Assembly (NCBI GenBank): GCA_039881145.1 | Contig: JAYKKI010000090.1 | Coordinates: 4,499,501-4,563,500 of the forward strand | DNA length: 64,000 bases | Direction of reading: 5' to 3' | Source of the DNA: Druceiella hillmani | Lineage: Eukaryota > Arthropoda > Insecta > Lepidoptera > Hepialidae | Shown: positions 35,826 to 47,183 of the stretch, one piece after another | Layout of the letters: every line of letters starts with the position of its first letter | Numbering within the stretch: position 1 is the first letter of the stretch | The notes under the pieces: model-generated | Database searches by the model: none | Seen by the model: only the letters and a program-made list of their open reading frames with translations | Told to the model about the DNA's origin: nothing | Program-made: the position numbers and the translations under genes

Positions 35826-37134
35826 TTCAAATTACTTAAAAATGAGATTACAGAGAATTGTAAAATTATATGAAGGCCACAATTTTCAAAATCAATAGGA
35901 TTTTATACTGACAGTAACTAGTTTTGTAGGTATTGAATTTAAAGGTATTAAATGTATCACCGTTTGCCAAATAACTATGGAGGACATAATTCCAAAATAA
36001 AAAGTAAGAATTTGGTGTCAAGTGTAAAGTCAGGAACTATGCTGGCACTCTGATATGTTCATATGTGCGAGCCGATTGTTGTGTCAACTATAGGAGCCAT
36101 TATTTTCTGATGTCTTTTATTTGTCCATATTTTTCTAAAACTTATATTTAATCCTTGACATACTCGTGCAGATACCTACTTTTTTACATCGTTATAATAT
36201 ATAAATTAAAAACCTCTTAGGAGATTTTGTACAGGTAAATTGATTTTGAGGTCTATTTCCATTCCGACTATTTCAACTTAAATTAAGTTTACATGAACAT
36301 ACCTTGCGAATAAAATTCATACAAACCCCAATTTAATTCCAAAACTTTGGTAAATTAATAATTTACACCATAAGTTCTTTTTAATTTTTCGGTTTATTAA
36401 ACAATTGTAAGAGAAGGTTGGAAATAGGAAGAAAGTCAAAAACTGCAGTAAGCAGATAGGGAGGCAATAAAATTGGGGCCATCAATAGGTGACGGGCATT
36501 AGAAAGTGGGTTTTTGTAAAACTTTATTTATGAAAGTAAAATTATTAGGCATATTTTATGAAAATTAATAGATTTTAATTTCGATAATACTAATATAATA
36601 ACCCAATTCTTTAGAATTCCTAAAATCTATCAAGAATTACAGCGTGACCTTGAATGTACAATATACACACCGATATATGCATCATTTTCTAAACTCGATT
36701 TTAAATTATAATAAATATTCGTTCAAAAAGTGAAAAAAAATCGCTTATTTTTAGAGAAAGATATTCTTTCTTTAAAAAACGATATTAAAATTTGATTACC
36801 TGTAATACTCATAAATTTATACTTACTTATTTCCTCAAAACATGGACTTATGACGCTAGTCAATAATAAAGCACACATCCGCGGGATGCGCAATTTTCTT
36901 CAACACAGAACAAAGCATACATTTCCTTTGAAAAGAAATTCATGTACATTTACATTAAAAATAATAGAGAAAGTCAGACCAGTTATTTTGCGTAGCTTTT
37001 TTATAAAAACATTCGCTTGAAAATATGAAAACATCACGCAAATATAATGTATTCGTTGAGGCTGGCACTCATTCGCTAATGTTATCGTTATATTCTAAAC
37101 ACGAAATATTACTCTCTAGTTTTCTTTCGCGGTT
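35826..37134. other. AT-rich sequence, nothing recognised
   Basis: No coding or repeat signal was recognised. Confidence 0.4.
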
Positions 37135-37154
37135 GCTTTTTTCCTGAAAATAAT

Positions 37155-37195
37155 CTGGCCACGCTGGTACGTAAATGGTGGCTACGCTGGTACGC
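37155..37195 (+). repeat. Tandem doublet GGCCACGCTGGTACG
   Basis: GGCCACGCTGGTACG and GGCTACGCTGGTACG are repeated with 27-base spacing, immediately left of a TA tract. Confidence 0.75.
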
Positions 37196-37234
37196 ATATA
37201 TATATATATATATATATATATACCTATATATATA
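37196..37234. repeat. TA microsatellite
   Basis: Thirty-nine bases of TA with one ACCTA interruption, abutting a GC-rich segment. Confidence 0.95.
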
Positions 37235-37438
37235 CGGGCGGGTTGGCGATCCCACCGCTACTGCGTAGCTTCTCGCACTTCTGCTGCCCGTTAGTTCGGT
37301 CAAATAGGCGAAAAACAGTGGTAGGTTTGCACTAATTTGCATAAAGCTAAATATCGGCGGAGGTCCTAGGTACACAGGTGTTATAAATAAAATGTCAAAA
37401 GTCCCATCGATCCTATGTCTGCTAAAAAAATTATTCAA
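37235..37438 (-). other. GC-rich patch with open minus-strand frame, unrecognised
   Basis: Bases 37,235-37,300 are GC-rich (GGGCGGGTTGGCGATCCCAC). On the minus strand a frame without stops runs from about 37,438 across this patch and the TA tract (FSFMQISANLPLFFAYLTEL, then GSRSARSYAVAVGSPTRP). Composition differs sharply from the neighbours. It could be an exon, a transposon fragment or chance. No family was recognised, and the microsatellite within the frame argues against a functional protein. Confidence 0.2.
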
Positions 37439-39480
37439 GCTCTAAGGTCAAAAATTTCAGTTTATTGCATTTTTCTCGTAAACAGTACGTGTTATCGTAA
37501 AAATAGATCAGATCAAAATTGTAGATTATGCAATTATGTACATAAATTGTTACTGCACTTTTTTCCTACGAATCATCATTCCTAATATATCAACATTTGA
37601 AACGCTTACACCGCTTATGTACATCGTCAGTCGTTTAATATAAGTAGAAATATTGATTTTTACACGTATGCATACAAATTATATGATTTGGAGAACGTGA
37701 ATTAAAAAGAAATTTAGTCCCTGATTTTATTTGCCCATATGACCTCGAGCAACATCTGTCTGTTACCATATTTATTCAAGTGGCGATGGTCGTATATTTG
37801 CTTTTTATTGAAGGACGTAAACGAAATTCTTTTAGTGTTGAACGTTCCTTTGCAGTGAATAGACGTGTTAATACTTCTTAATACGATTTGTGCCGTTCAA
37901 TAGTTTTTACAAAATGTCGTAATTTTGCTTTATTTGTAATGAACCTTTGATTGGTAGTGAAATTATTGTTGTTGATGCTAATAATGCAAGTGTTGAAAGA
38001 AATGATAGATTTTTTTTATTCTAATCCACAAGAGATTATATATTTGCAGTATGGGAGAAATAATTTCACCAAAATTTAGTATATATCATGCTTCTTGGCA
38101 ATTAGAAAAAATTATGAGGAAAAGTCCATTCACCCGATATTCCACTTCAATATTATAATATTAGAATTGCAATAATTAAATAATTATTATAATTCTTATT
38201 AAAATAATAAAAATTTATTACATAGAGATTAAGGGAAAAAATGAATAGTTAGAAATCTGAATAATAACTATTTAGGATTCTGTGGCAGCGCTGGCTTATA
38301 TATACTGGGTAGACCAAAAAGCAGAGAGCTTCTAAACCCACCTACTTGCTTAAGCTCATACCCATCATTACCAATACACCGTTGAAAATAGTACTTGTAT
38401 TATTTAAATATTGCACGCGTCCTTCGCTTGGAAAGTTTATCTAAACACTTCAATATAAATTTATGTCTGAATTTATTGGAAAGTGTATAGAGGCTGTACT
38501 TTATTTTTCCATCTAAATATATTTTTATAACTACATCAAGATAATTGCTTTTAAATAAAAGCCAAAACATGAAATAAGATCGCACGTGTGACGAATTATC
38601 ATCAAAAGAGCTTTAAAATAAGTTCAATTCGGGTTGGATAAGAGAGTGGAGACTCTGGTTCACGAAAAAATCGCAATTAATTAGTTATACAGCTTGACAT
38701 GAAATATTAATTAGCCACAAATGGTGTTCACATGTTCATAAAATAAAAGTAGCAAAAGGAATTTTTATGCACAAAACGACTCTACTTGGAAACGTAAGAA
38801 ACAAAATCAGCCAGAGATCTATATCTATTTCGGTTCATAAGGTAATCCCAATCAAATATATTAACCTTTGTCTACTAGAAGATACTCACTTGATAAACTT
38901 TCTTTAATTGCAACTATGGCACGTTATCGTTCGTGGGATACCGTAAACATAATGTCGGGACTAGCTTCATATAAAATTTCCTTCATAATTCCGAGAAAAT
39001 AGGAATTTAAAAAAAATTATACACTTGTAACTTAAAACTTATATAAATGGTAATTTTTTAAATTAAAATCTTGACTAGAGCGCAGACTTTTTTTATTTTC
39101 AAGAAAAATTTAGTTAGCCACGTTTTCCCTTTAATTTTTTGTCAGTGATGCATATCAGCATTGCAGATGACGTGGGTTTGTTTTATAACAATGTTTAATT
39201 AAGTTGAACTGAGTGCCTAAATACCAAAGTACGTCACTGAAACTGGTACCAATTTCCCACAATAGGATTGATTTAAAAATTAATGTTCTTTCACATCTTA
39301 ACTCTATTATAACTTATTGACCAAAAATAAAATCAATATTGAAATAACTGACATTTAAATTGATTCTTGCACAAACATCCCACATTAGTTACGGTTAAAA
39401 TGTCGTATTCATACATATTATTTTACAAAACATAATACACTATGTTGATATTATAAAACGGAATTTTCTAGAACTCTATT
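37439..39480. other. AT-rich sequence, nothing recognised
   Basis: Two kb with no supported coding or repeat feature. Confidence 0.4.
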
Positions 39481-39492
39481 ACTTATTCACAG

Positions 39493-39774
39493 TTAAATGA
39501 AACTACGTGATGTAGTAATATTTCTACTTTCTTTAAGTTCTTTCCCACGACCTAGGTTTCGTTGTATTACAACATCTTCAGGTGGGCTGTTAGCAAAGAT
39601 TGTAACAAGATTGTGACATAATATTTGCTAACAGCTCACCAGAAGGTGTTGTAATGAAACGAAACCAACATCGTGGTAAAGAACTTAAAGAAAGTAGAAA
39701 TAATACTACATCAGGTAGTTTCATTTAATTGTGAATAATGAATTTCTACAAAATTAACGCCAAATATATTCAAT
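39493..39774 (+). mobile_element. Fold-back element family, copy 3, with direct repeats at both ends
   Basis: The most complete copy. The palindrome spans 39,493-39,728 with arms of about 110 bases: TTAAATGAAACTACGTGATG at the outside, CTTCAGGTGGGCTGTTAGCA towards the centre. It is followed by the asymmetric tail to 39,774. The 12-base sequence ACTTATTCACAG lies immediately outside both ends (39,481-39,492 and 39,775-39,786), consistent with a target-site duplication. A caution: part of that motif also resembles the reverse complement of the tail (GTGAATAATG), so the true left end may be a few bases different. Confidence 0.85.
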
Positions 39775-39786
39775 ACTTATTCACAG

Positions 39787-41081
39787 ATTAAATCGTGACA
39801 AAGTAATAAATGAAAGTTTGTGATCACCGTTACTCCCCGATTATTATAATAATATTTTCTAAATACTGCAGTTTTGGCTTAATGACTGAGAAAAATTACT
39901 GTACCCATTCAACATATAGATTCATTTACGTAAGAAATATTACAAAAACTTAAAATTAAGTGATATATGCCAATAAAAAACTGACTGACAAGTTTTTCAC
40001 TTATAAATTCACGTCTGTCATTCATTTTAAACAAAAGATGCAATATAATCCATTGCTAGAGTTTGGACCTTTAAAGGATGTTAAGTTATTTTGATTATTT
40101 TCACCTCTTAAAATCAAAGTAGTTTATCAAAAACCCATGATTTAATTGCAATGACCCGGTTCCAAGTAATGGGTGCCGCTTAAATAGTATTTTTTTTATT
40201 AAAAATGTCACATTATTTTATTTTAAATTTAATAAATTTTGATTGACTCAGCCGGTAGCCAAAATAACGGCAGCAAAATGTACAAATGGAACACGTTTTG
40301 TAATAAAAGGAAAGGGGTGTAGTCAAATTTAGATCACCGCAGACATATCCGGATCATATTAAAAAATCATATTAAAAATAATATCTTTTAAAATAATTTT
40401 TTTTATTTATTAAAAATAATATCTCTTAAATTAATTTTCGTGTAGTACTCTACGAAATAAAAATTTAAAAAAGTTTTATTACATTTATTTACTTTTTTTA
40501 CATATATCCTTTAAACCGTGATAAATACTTGTGCAATAACATCAAACACTAATTTTTAAATGATTCAACCATCTGAATAATAAATTTCTAATTTCATAAA
40601 AGAAATTGTAAAACTTTTTCGAGAAAGCCACTGACTTCAAAGAGTATACTATGTGTTTTTTAAATACGTTACTTTGGAAATTTAAACTAATATTATATTT
40701 CTTTTATTCTTGTCTTGCATCTTCAAAATAAGAGGTAAAGCTAATATGATTTATTTTCAGCTATTATTTCTTTTAATGGAAACATAATATTCTGTGTTTT
40801 CCGTTAAAAGTTATGTTATATTTGTTAATAATGTTATATTTGTCAAAATTCCTCTTTCATATAAGAAAAATTCAACCGTATCGATTACAATTACACATTA
40901 AAACATTAGAGTTGATGGTATAATAAAAAGGCATTTACAACGATTTTCATGTAATTAAAGTCAATGCGGTAAGCATTACATTTTTAGTTACATGAAAAAA
41001 GAATAATGGTAAAATTTAATACGTTTTTAAGGTAATAATACCTGCAAAAAGAAAATGGGAAAATAATAAAAAAAAATAATT
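39787..41081. other. AT-rich sequence with a small local duplication
   Basis: TTAAAAATAATATCTTTTAA near 40,371 recurs as TTAAAAATAATATCTCTTAA near 40,419. Nothing else was recognised. Confidence 0.4.
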
Positions 41082-41424
41082 ATGGAAAATACACATCAAT
41101 CTAAAACAAGTAAATATACTTCAAAAACTACAATTTTGACCAGCGTAGAGAATGGCTAATTATTTTGACATAACTAATACAAAATGTTTTATCGGAATCT
41201 GTGTGACATTAGGTGTGATATTAGGACTCATAGTATTTAAGAGAAATAATAAAATTAATTAACTTATCAAGGTTAAAATTCATGAAAATAATAACGGCCG
41301 TGAAGAACCTAATAACACCAAATTAATAGCGCCCAAGCAAATGTCTGTGACTTTTCCGAGAAAGCTCTTTCGAGAAAAACTCAAAAATTATTTCCTTTTT
41401 AATTATAGACTCACATCAAAATAA
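41082..41424 (+). pseudogene. Interrupted small membrane-protein-like frame, unrecognised
   Basis: ATG at 41,082 gives 25 codons (MENTHQSKTSKYTSKTTILT...). A second frame overlaps its end from ATG at 41,152: MANYFDITNTKCFIGICVTL and GVILGLIVFKRNNKIN to TAA at 41,260. The same frame continues open for 53 more codons (NNNGREEPNNTKLIAPKQ, then MSVTFPRKLFREKL) to TAA at 41,422. The middle part is a clean transmembrane segment of about 18 residues followed by Lys-Arg. The third part is basic and coding-like. One frame change and one stop would therefore break a protein of about 110 residues. The family is unknown. Chance juxtaposition of short frames is a real alternative. Confidence 0.28.
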
Positions 41425-41934
41425 GAAAATATCGTTCGCGTATTCTATCCCCCGAAGCTCATGCGACCGATATTGATTTTTCATTTTGTTTTACTTTCTT
41501 ATTCATTTGCGAGCTCGATAGTTAAAATGCATTTATGAAAAGTATTTGATGATATGCCATCCTCATTTTGGATAACATCATTGCAGTAAAATTGGGAGGA
41601 AGAAGACAAATTTACTCACTACTAGTTTAATAACTAACCTAATTGTTTGAATAATTCCATTTTATATTTGGTCTATGTATAATTGTACTTTATGTTTGGT
41701 CTATTAATATATTTATTAAATCCATAGATTTATTTGAAACAATGAAGTTTTTTCAAGTTCCCGTGTAATTCTTTGTTACGAAAATGTATTAATGAACAAG
41801 AAAAAGAAACTATCTAAACATTGATTTTGAAATTAGATCATTTTCTGTTAATCTTATTCACTTATCGCTATCACTAAACTTTATTAAATAGAACGTAGGA
41901 CTGGCACCGTAAAAAGATCCTCTCACGGTATTTA
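41425..41934. other. AT-rich spacer
   Basis: Nothing recognised. Confidence 0.4.
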
Positions 41935-42110
41935 TGGTGAGCGAGAAGCAAACTTTTTATCCTTAGAGGCGGGTTCGGATCACTTTACGAGCGGTATACG
42001 GCTAATAAGGAAGTGGATAACATATTTGAAGATGAGTCAGTGGAGGTGGGTGGTGTAATACCCATCAGAGCGAGGGGTGGATATGACGTTGTGAATGCGG
42101 CAAGTAAAAG
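41935..42110 (+). repeat. Dispersed repeat family T, copy 1
   Basis: Less AT-rich than its flanks and alignable with 50,930-51,110. Shared landmarks are AACTTTTTA.CCT, TTTACGAG.G, GCTAAT.AGGAAGTG.AT, ACATATTT.GAA and the GAGGTGGG / ATGACGT..TGA end. Frames at 41,985-42,300 on the minus strand are not conserved in copy 2. Confidence 0.6.
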
Positions 42111-43677
42111 TATGCAGAATTTTTGATGTTGGTAAACAGACTGAAATAAATTGAGCAGTATTTGCAATAAAAGTTATTCTGGTATGTACTACATCAAAGA
42201 AAGGTGTTTTTATTAATTTGAATGGTATAGCAGTCCAGGTATTATTTAACACAGATGACATGCTATACAAGCTTCGTATTCTAATTTTCATATCTGACAA
42301 ATCCGTTAATTAGGAATTAATAAATAAACTTTGAAGAGTATGTAGTATCTTTATGATATTTTATATAAATATTAATATTATTTTTCTCTACGTAACAAGT
42401 TGCTCAGCACGTTTTTCAAGCTTGTAGGTTCACTGCCTTGTTACCTGCACGTTCTTAATTTATGAATTCAAGTTGATCAAAATCATTTTTATTAAATTAA
42501 TTTCTAAATGCCCGTTATTTTGATTATTTCGGATTTTTAAAATATCTGGTATAAAAGTTAGATACCCTGCAGACCATTATGGGATCCTGGATCCTACTGA
42601 GAATATGCCATAACAAAAATATCAACGAACCTTTCTATTACATTTCACAAGAATTCTCAGATCCTCGTTCCGAATCCGTAAGAAAACACATTTCAGCTAA
42701 AGATCAATTTTCGAAAAAATACTTCAGAAAACTTTATAAATATGTTTTATTATTTTTATTTTTTATGTAATGCAAATGCGTTTTCCCGCAAAATTTCTTC
42801 ATAATCGGCCTTAAACTAAAAGGTTTGTAATAATGTGAGCTAGAAGGACATACAGACAAACCGGACTAAATGACAAAATTATGACTGTCCTTTTTTGCTA
42901 TTCAGCTACACAATCCTAAAAAAGTTAATTCAGGTGCAGAAAAAATTGAGATGAAAAGACATTCTTTCAAGTATCGGTGTAGCGATGATTATCAAAGTCA
43001 TACAGATGGCTGACGAACTCACCCCGGCTTTGTATGGATAGGCAAAATTATTTAGAAAGGGGAAACTCCTAATTTACAATTTTATTTACTTAAAACATTG
43101 TCATAAATTTGAAACTATTCGTTAGAAAATTACAGTAAGAAGTGAAAATTTGATCCTTTTGACTTAAATATTTTTAATTTGATAAACATTAAAATAGTTT
43201 TGCGCAATAAACTCTAGAAAATTGAGATGAAAAATTATATGTTTTTTAATGAAAGCTTTATGTTATATATATAAACACATATATTATATATTGGGGACTT
43301 TATTGTAAAATTTTGAGAAGAGTAACCATGAATGTACGATGAAAACTATGTACTAATGTACATCGTTTTCATGAATCTCTAAAAGTTTAATGGCGTTCGC
43401 CAAGGCACTTCTACGACCAACGTTTTTTATCAATTTGCAATGTGCAAATAAATTTAACTTAATTTAATTAACAATATATTAATGAAATGTTTGTAGCAGA
43501 ACGTAACACATTACTTAAGTTTTTGGATAGGTAATTCATTTCCACTGTTCAAAGCCAAACTTTCATAAAATCAAATCATGATTTCTATAAAATTACAAAT
43601 ATATATTTCTATGCATACAAAAGTTGAGAAATATTACCATTCATACTCCAAATTTCGTAGCAGTAAATGTGCATGTA
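42111..43677. other. AT-rich sequence; one retroelement-tail-like motif
   Basis: At 42,798-42,865 TTCTTCATAATCGGCC is followed by GAAGGACATACAGACAAACC. This resembles the ATCGGTCCAG..GACAGACAGAC signature found near the ends of many decayed retroelement copies in insects. A weak GATGAAAACTATGTAC / GTACATCGTTTTCATG hairpin lies near 43,338-43,372. No gene was seen. Confidence 0.35.
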
Positions 43678-43815
43678 CACAGACTGCTGCGCGTGTGCCA
43701 GTCTGGTGGCAGAACAGTAGATCTTATATATGTTATGTTTGAAAAATTGTAAAAAAAAACTACACCTCTAATAGAAAGTAGGATTATTTTAACTTTATAA
43801 AAACAAATGCGGATT

Positions 43816-44917
43816 TCATTTTTTAAAAACCACGTTTTCCAAATGGCGGCCATCGAGTCTGACACACTCTTCAAGTCTAGCTGCGTGTTAGACTGTTTTC
43901 AAAAACGCGTTTGCAGAGCGACTGGGGTATCCTACTGACTTCGGCTCGAATATTTTCTTTAAGTTGTATCACAGTGTTCGGATTGGTTTTGTAAACAACG
44001 GATTTTAAGTATCCCCATAAGGAAAAGTCACATGGGCTTAAATCGTGACCTAGGTGGCCACGGTACGGTACCGTTTCGGGATATGTTTTTTTCTGGAAAT
44101 AACTGCCACACTGCATTCATGGACACATTAGCAGTGTGAGCTGTGGCCCCGTCCTGCTGGAACCATGTGTTTTGGTTGAAGGATGGACTATTCTGTAGTT
44201 CTACTCTGAAAAAGTCATTTAACATCTGGGCATATCTCTCCGAATTCACAGTTACAGTTTGGCCACGTTGATTTTCAAAGAAATAAGGCCCTATGATCGC
44301 AGATGCAAACATGGCACACCAGACTGTTACTTTAGGCTTATGTAAAGGCGCTTGATGCATTTGTCTTGGGTTGCGGACATCCCAGTAACGAAAGTTCTGC
44401 TTATTCACATATCCTCCAATGTGAAAGTGAGCTTCGTCACTAAAGAATATGTTGCCCATCCGGGTAGCAGTACGAAATCTCAACAACATCACCTCCGCGT
44501 AAGTTTTTCTTAATTCAAAGTCAGGATCGTGTAAATCTTGAACAATTTGAATTTTATATGGATGGAACTTGAGCTTTTTTTGCATTATTACCTGTAAAGT
44601 TGATTTCGGAATTCCCAATATCGATGAACGTGTACGCAGTGATAAACGGGGATTTTAACTACAAAAACCATAACACGCTCGACATTTTCATCCGTGGCTA
44701 CCAATGGTGTAGGTCCTGGCCTGGGCCTATTAAATGTTGATCCTGTAGCTCTGAACCTTGCTACCCATGACTGAATGAGGTTGATCGATGGTCCACCACG
44801 TAATCGACGAATATTGTAACGATTATTAAATCGACGGCGTGTTACAGACAGCGAAAATCCACTCGAAATGTACGCCTCGACGGCAAAAGCGCGGTGCTCT
44901 CCACTCCACTGTTCCAT
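43816..44917 (-). pseudogene. Transposase of the Tc1/mariner superfamily, frameshifted
   Basis: The minus-strand frame begins with ATG at 44,917 (MEQWSGEHRAFAVEAYISSG), an N-terminal helix-turn-helix region. It continues with SWVARFRATGSTFNRPRPG, a linker. After a frameshift near 44,640-44,660 come LGIPKSTLQVIMQKKLKFHP and the catalytic core: NIFFSDEAHFH (first Asp, codon 44,438-44,436), HKPKVTVWCAMFAS, NTWFQQDGATAHTA (second Asp, 44,153-44,151) and TVPWPPRS. A second frameshift near 44,050 leads to the third Asp (44,044-44,042) and LSPCDFSLWGYLKSVVY. A third near 43,885 leads to CVRLDGRHLENVVFKK and TGA at 43,816. The second and third acidic residues are about 35-36 apart. Intact relatives are about 340-350 residues. 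It cut and pasted the element when functional and is now inactive. Confidence 0.93.
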
Positions 44918-45031
44918 GGCTACTAAAACATCTGCACTGCTTGCACTTCTAATGACGCCCCCCGCGCCCCTCTTATGTGTTGCGTTCAGAAACTATATTT
45001 GTTCAAACTTTGAAATCTGCCACTGGACAGC

Positions 45032-45033
<2 letters not shown>

Positions 45034-45119
<86 letters not shown>

Positions 45120-45126
45120 ATATACA
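45034..45126. repeat. TA/TG compound microsatellite inside the transposon
   Basis: About 60 bases of TA followed by about 13 TG steps, then TATACATA. Frames of Tyr-Ile/Cys-Val repeats on both strands are artefacts. Confidence 0.97.
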
Positions 45127-45181
45127 TACATAAGATCTACTACTCTGGCACCAGATTGGCACACGCGCAGCGGTCTGTGTA

Positions 45182-45530
45182 CATATACACACATACGCAT
45201 TTTATATACCCGTCTGTATGAAGTGCGCGTTGGACGCTTTTAGGATGGGTAAAAAATTGGTGAGTTCGAGTCACCGACATTCTGTAATAACAGTATATCT
45301 GTAGCTGGTAAGGTGACGTGTTATACAATATTAGTGCTGTGTATATATATATATATACAAGTAAAGTTAAATTGTCTACGTGGAAAGTTCAATGTATGTA
45401 TAGGTTGAATTGTTGAAATTGTGTTTTAGTTTAATTATTATTTTAATTGTTTAATTGTGGGATCACTGTGCCTCAGTGAGTACTAAATATGTTAATATTA
45501 TTGTAGATAAAAATGAATAAAAAAACAAAG
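45182..45530. other. AT-rich spacer with short TA tract
   Basis: A TA tract lies at 45,341-45,358. GGTGAGTTCGAGTCACC at 45,259-45,275 contains a GTTCGAGTC box-B-like motif, but no cloverleaf was found. Confidence 0.4.
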
Positions 45531-45607
45531 ATATTGATACGAATATTGGATATTGATACGAATATTGGAAACATTTTTTCAAATATTTCCAATATTCATA
45601 TCAATAT
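45531..45607. repeat. Duplicated 20-mer plus 22-bp hairpin
   Basis: ATATTGATACGAATATTGGA occurs at 45,531-45,550 and again at 45,550-45,569. The second copy pairs with 45,586-45,607 over 22 bases with one mismatch, leaving a 14-base loop. The hairpin is pre-miRNA-sized but very AT-rich. Confidence 0.65.
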
Positions 45608-45984
45608 TTGCATTTAAAAATTTGATATTATTTATTTTTTTAATTTTTGATCTATTTTACACATCTTGCAATGAGGAATTCATAGTGACTTAGAAGTTAT
45701 TTTACTAGTATGGTAAAACAAATTTCTAATTATTCGATAATATTTTTGTCCCGGATTTTAAAATTAAAAATTATATAAAACTCCTGTTAATTCATAGTTT
45801 TTAGTTTTCTCTTCTGTCGGCAGTCCCCATGACTACCTAAATTTTTTTTCGCACAGGGTCTGTTTGTAATATTGAAACATTTCAATGTAGTTATGATTCA
45901 GAAAATGTTGAAAGTAAGAAAATATTTTACTATTCGAAAACAAATCATTTCTTAGTAATATAAGTTCAAATCAAAATATGTTGC

Positions 45985-47045
45985 AAATTAATTGATATGT
46001 TTAAACATATTTTCAATGTATCACTGGAGAAATAATACAGCGTAATATTAAGAAAAATCCTTTTTCATGAAGTCTTGATAAACGCTTTCCAATGACACCC
46101 CACATTATATATGAAATTTCAAAAAAAACCTAATAATTTGTTTAAGTTTTCTAAAATTTCCATGTAAATATTTTTAAGCGTTTAGCTATTGAGATGTACA
46201 TAGGTTAATATGCTTAATTTCTGTAACAAAATTTAAAGTGTTTATGTCAAGCGGTTTTATAAAAAAACGACCATGACCCACGGATGGATGGAAAGTAAAT
46301 AATCTTATAAGAGTTTATTTAAAGTGCGGAACCGTAAACAATTAAAAAACTTGCAGTATTTAGTATTTTGAATGTTATAATATTCATAGCAATACTAATT
46401 CAGCAAACGGTGATATTCCATCATATGAAACGAATAACAATCTACCACTAACACATAAATGCAGTATCCATATATAAACGCTGTGCCCAACAGCCATACG
46501 AAACATGAGTGATTTTATAAAAGTTAATTTACATACGAGACCGTAAAAATTTTCAGTTTAACAACATGTGGTATGTAATACTGTGAATATTATTATACGT
46601 CTACACTTCTACATTTTGCCTCCTACACTTTTTTAACAACATAAAAGGAAAATGTCTGCATGTTTGATCTTCCATATTTCAGACCATTTAACGTTAAAAT
46701 CATTTCATTTTATTACGCAGCAGCATATTTTTTATTAATTTCACATTCAGTAATTTTCTCATTATTATATGGATCAGATTAAGAAGTGGTCGCCAAACGT
46801 TAAGTGTGTTCGTATACAAATATAATAAAGGAAAGTTCCTTAAATTGTTTTCTACGAGATGTGTGTGGAATAGTGTTTTAAATGATGTATGCGAATTAAC
46901 TAGACAACTCAGCTAATCGTCGTCTCAGAATAAATTAATGCATAATAAGTAAGATGCAAGTTTAAATTGAGCACAAAAATAAAAATCTCTTACACTTCTT
47001 TGCCCTTCTATTGTAATATTATAAGAAATATATGCATTTTTTCGA
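45985..47045 (+). repeat. Left arm of a large inverted repeat
   Basis: This segment aligns with the reverse complement of 48,920-49,600. Matching landmarks, left to right, are GTATCACTGGAGAAATAA, CCAATGACACCCCAC, GTGATTTTATAAAAGTT, TACGAGACCGTA and GGTATGTAATA. Further along come TTATACGTCTACA, AACAACATAAAAGGAAAA, GTTTGATCTTCCA, ATTTCAGACCATTTAA, TATATGGATCAGATTAAGAA and AAATTGAGCAC.AAAATAAAA. About 400 bases (46,103-46,500) have no counterpart in the right arm. They contain a second diverged copy of the TCTTATAAGAGTTTATTTAA...CCGTAAAC module. Confidence 0.85.
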
Positions 47046-47183
47046 AAATCACAACTGATTTTTGCCCCAAAGTCGACGGAAATTATCTCTGTGCTCTTTG
47101 GTTTGGTCAAATTGAATCCATTCAGGTCTTATCTATACAGAAAAGTCATGTTTTTATATTTTTCTGTAACAACTTTTCTCAGT

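Larger units (their letters stand above)
43678..45179 (-). mobile_element. Tc1/mariner-superfamily transposon with 49-bp TIRs
   Basis: TIRs at 43,678-43,726 and 45,131-45,179 match in inverted orientation over 49 bases with five mismatches. Both begin CACAGAC and contain GCTGCGCGTGTGCCA and TAGTAGATCTTA or CAGTAGATCTTA. TA lies immediately outside each end (43,676-43,677 and 45,180-45,181), the target duplication expected of this superfamily. The 1.5-kb element contains one transposase gene on the minus strand. A TA/TG microsatellite (45,034-45,126) lies between the transposase start and the right TIR. Low TIR divergence but several frameshifts suggest a moderately old, inactive copy. Confidence 0.93.

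Noticed and set aside
43641..43874. Minus-strand 77-codon frame starting inside the transposon
   Set aside because: It reads the transposase C-terminal region out of frame and runs through the TIR.
45255..45278. GTTCGAGTC box-B-like motif, possible tRNA or SINE
   Set aside because: The apparent T-arm puts G at the loop start, no acceptor, D or anticodon stem could be drawn, and no SINE body or tail was seen.
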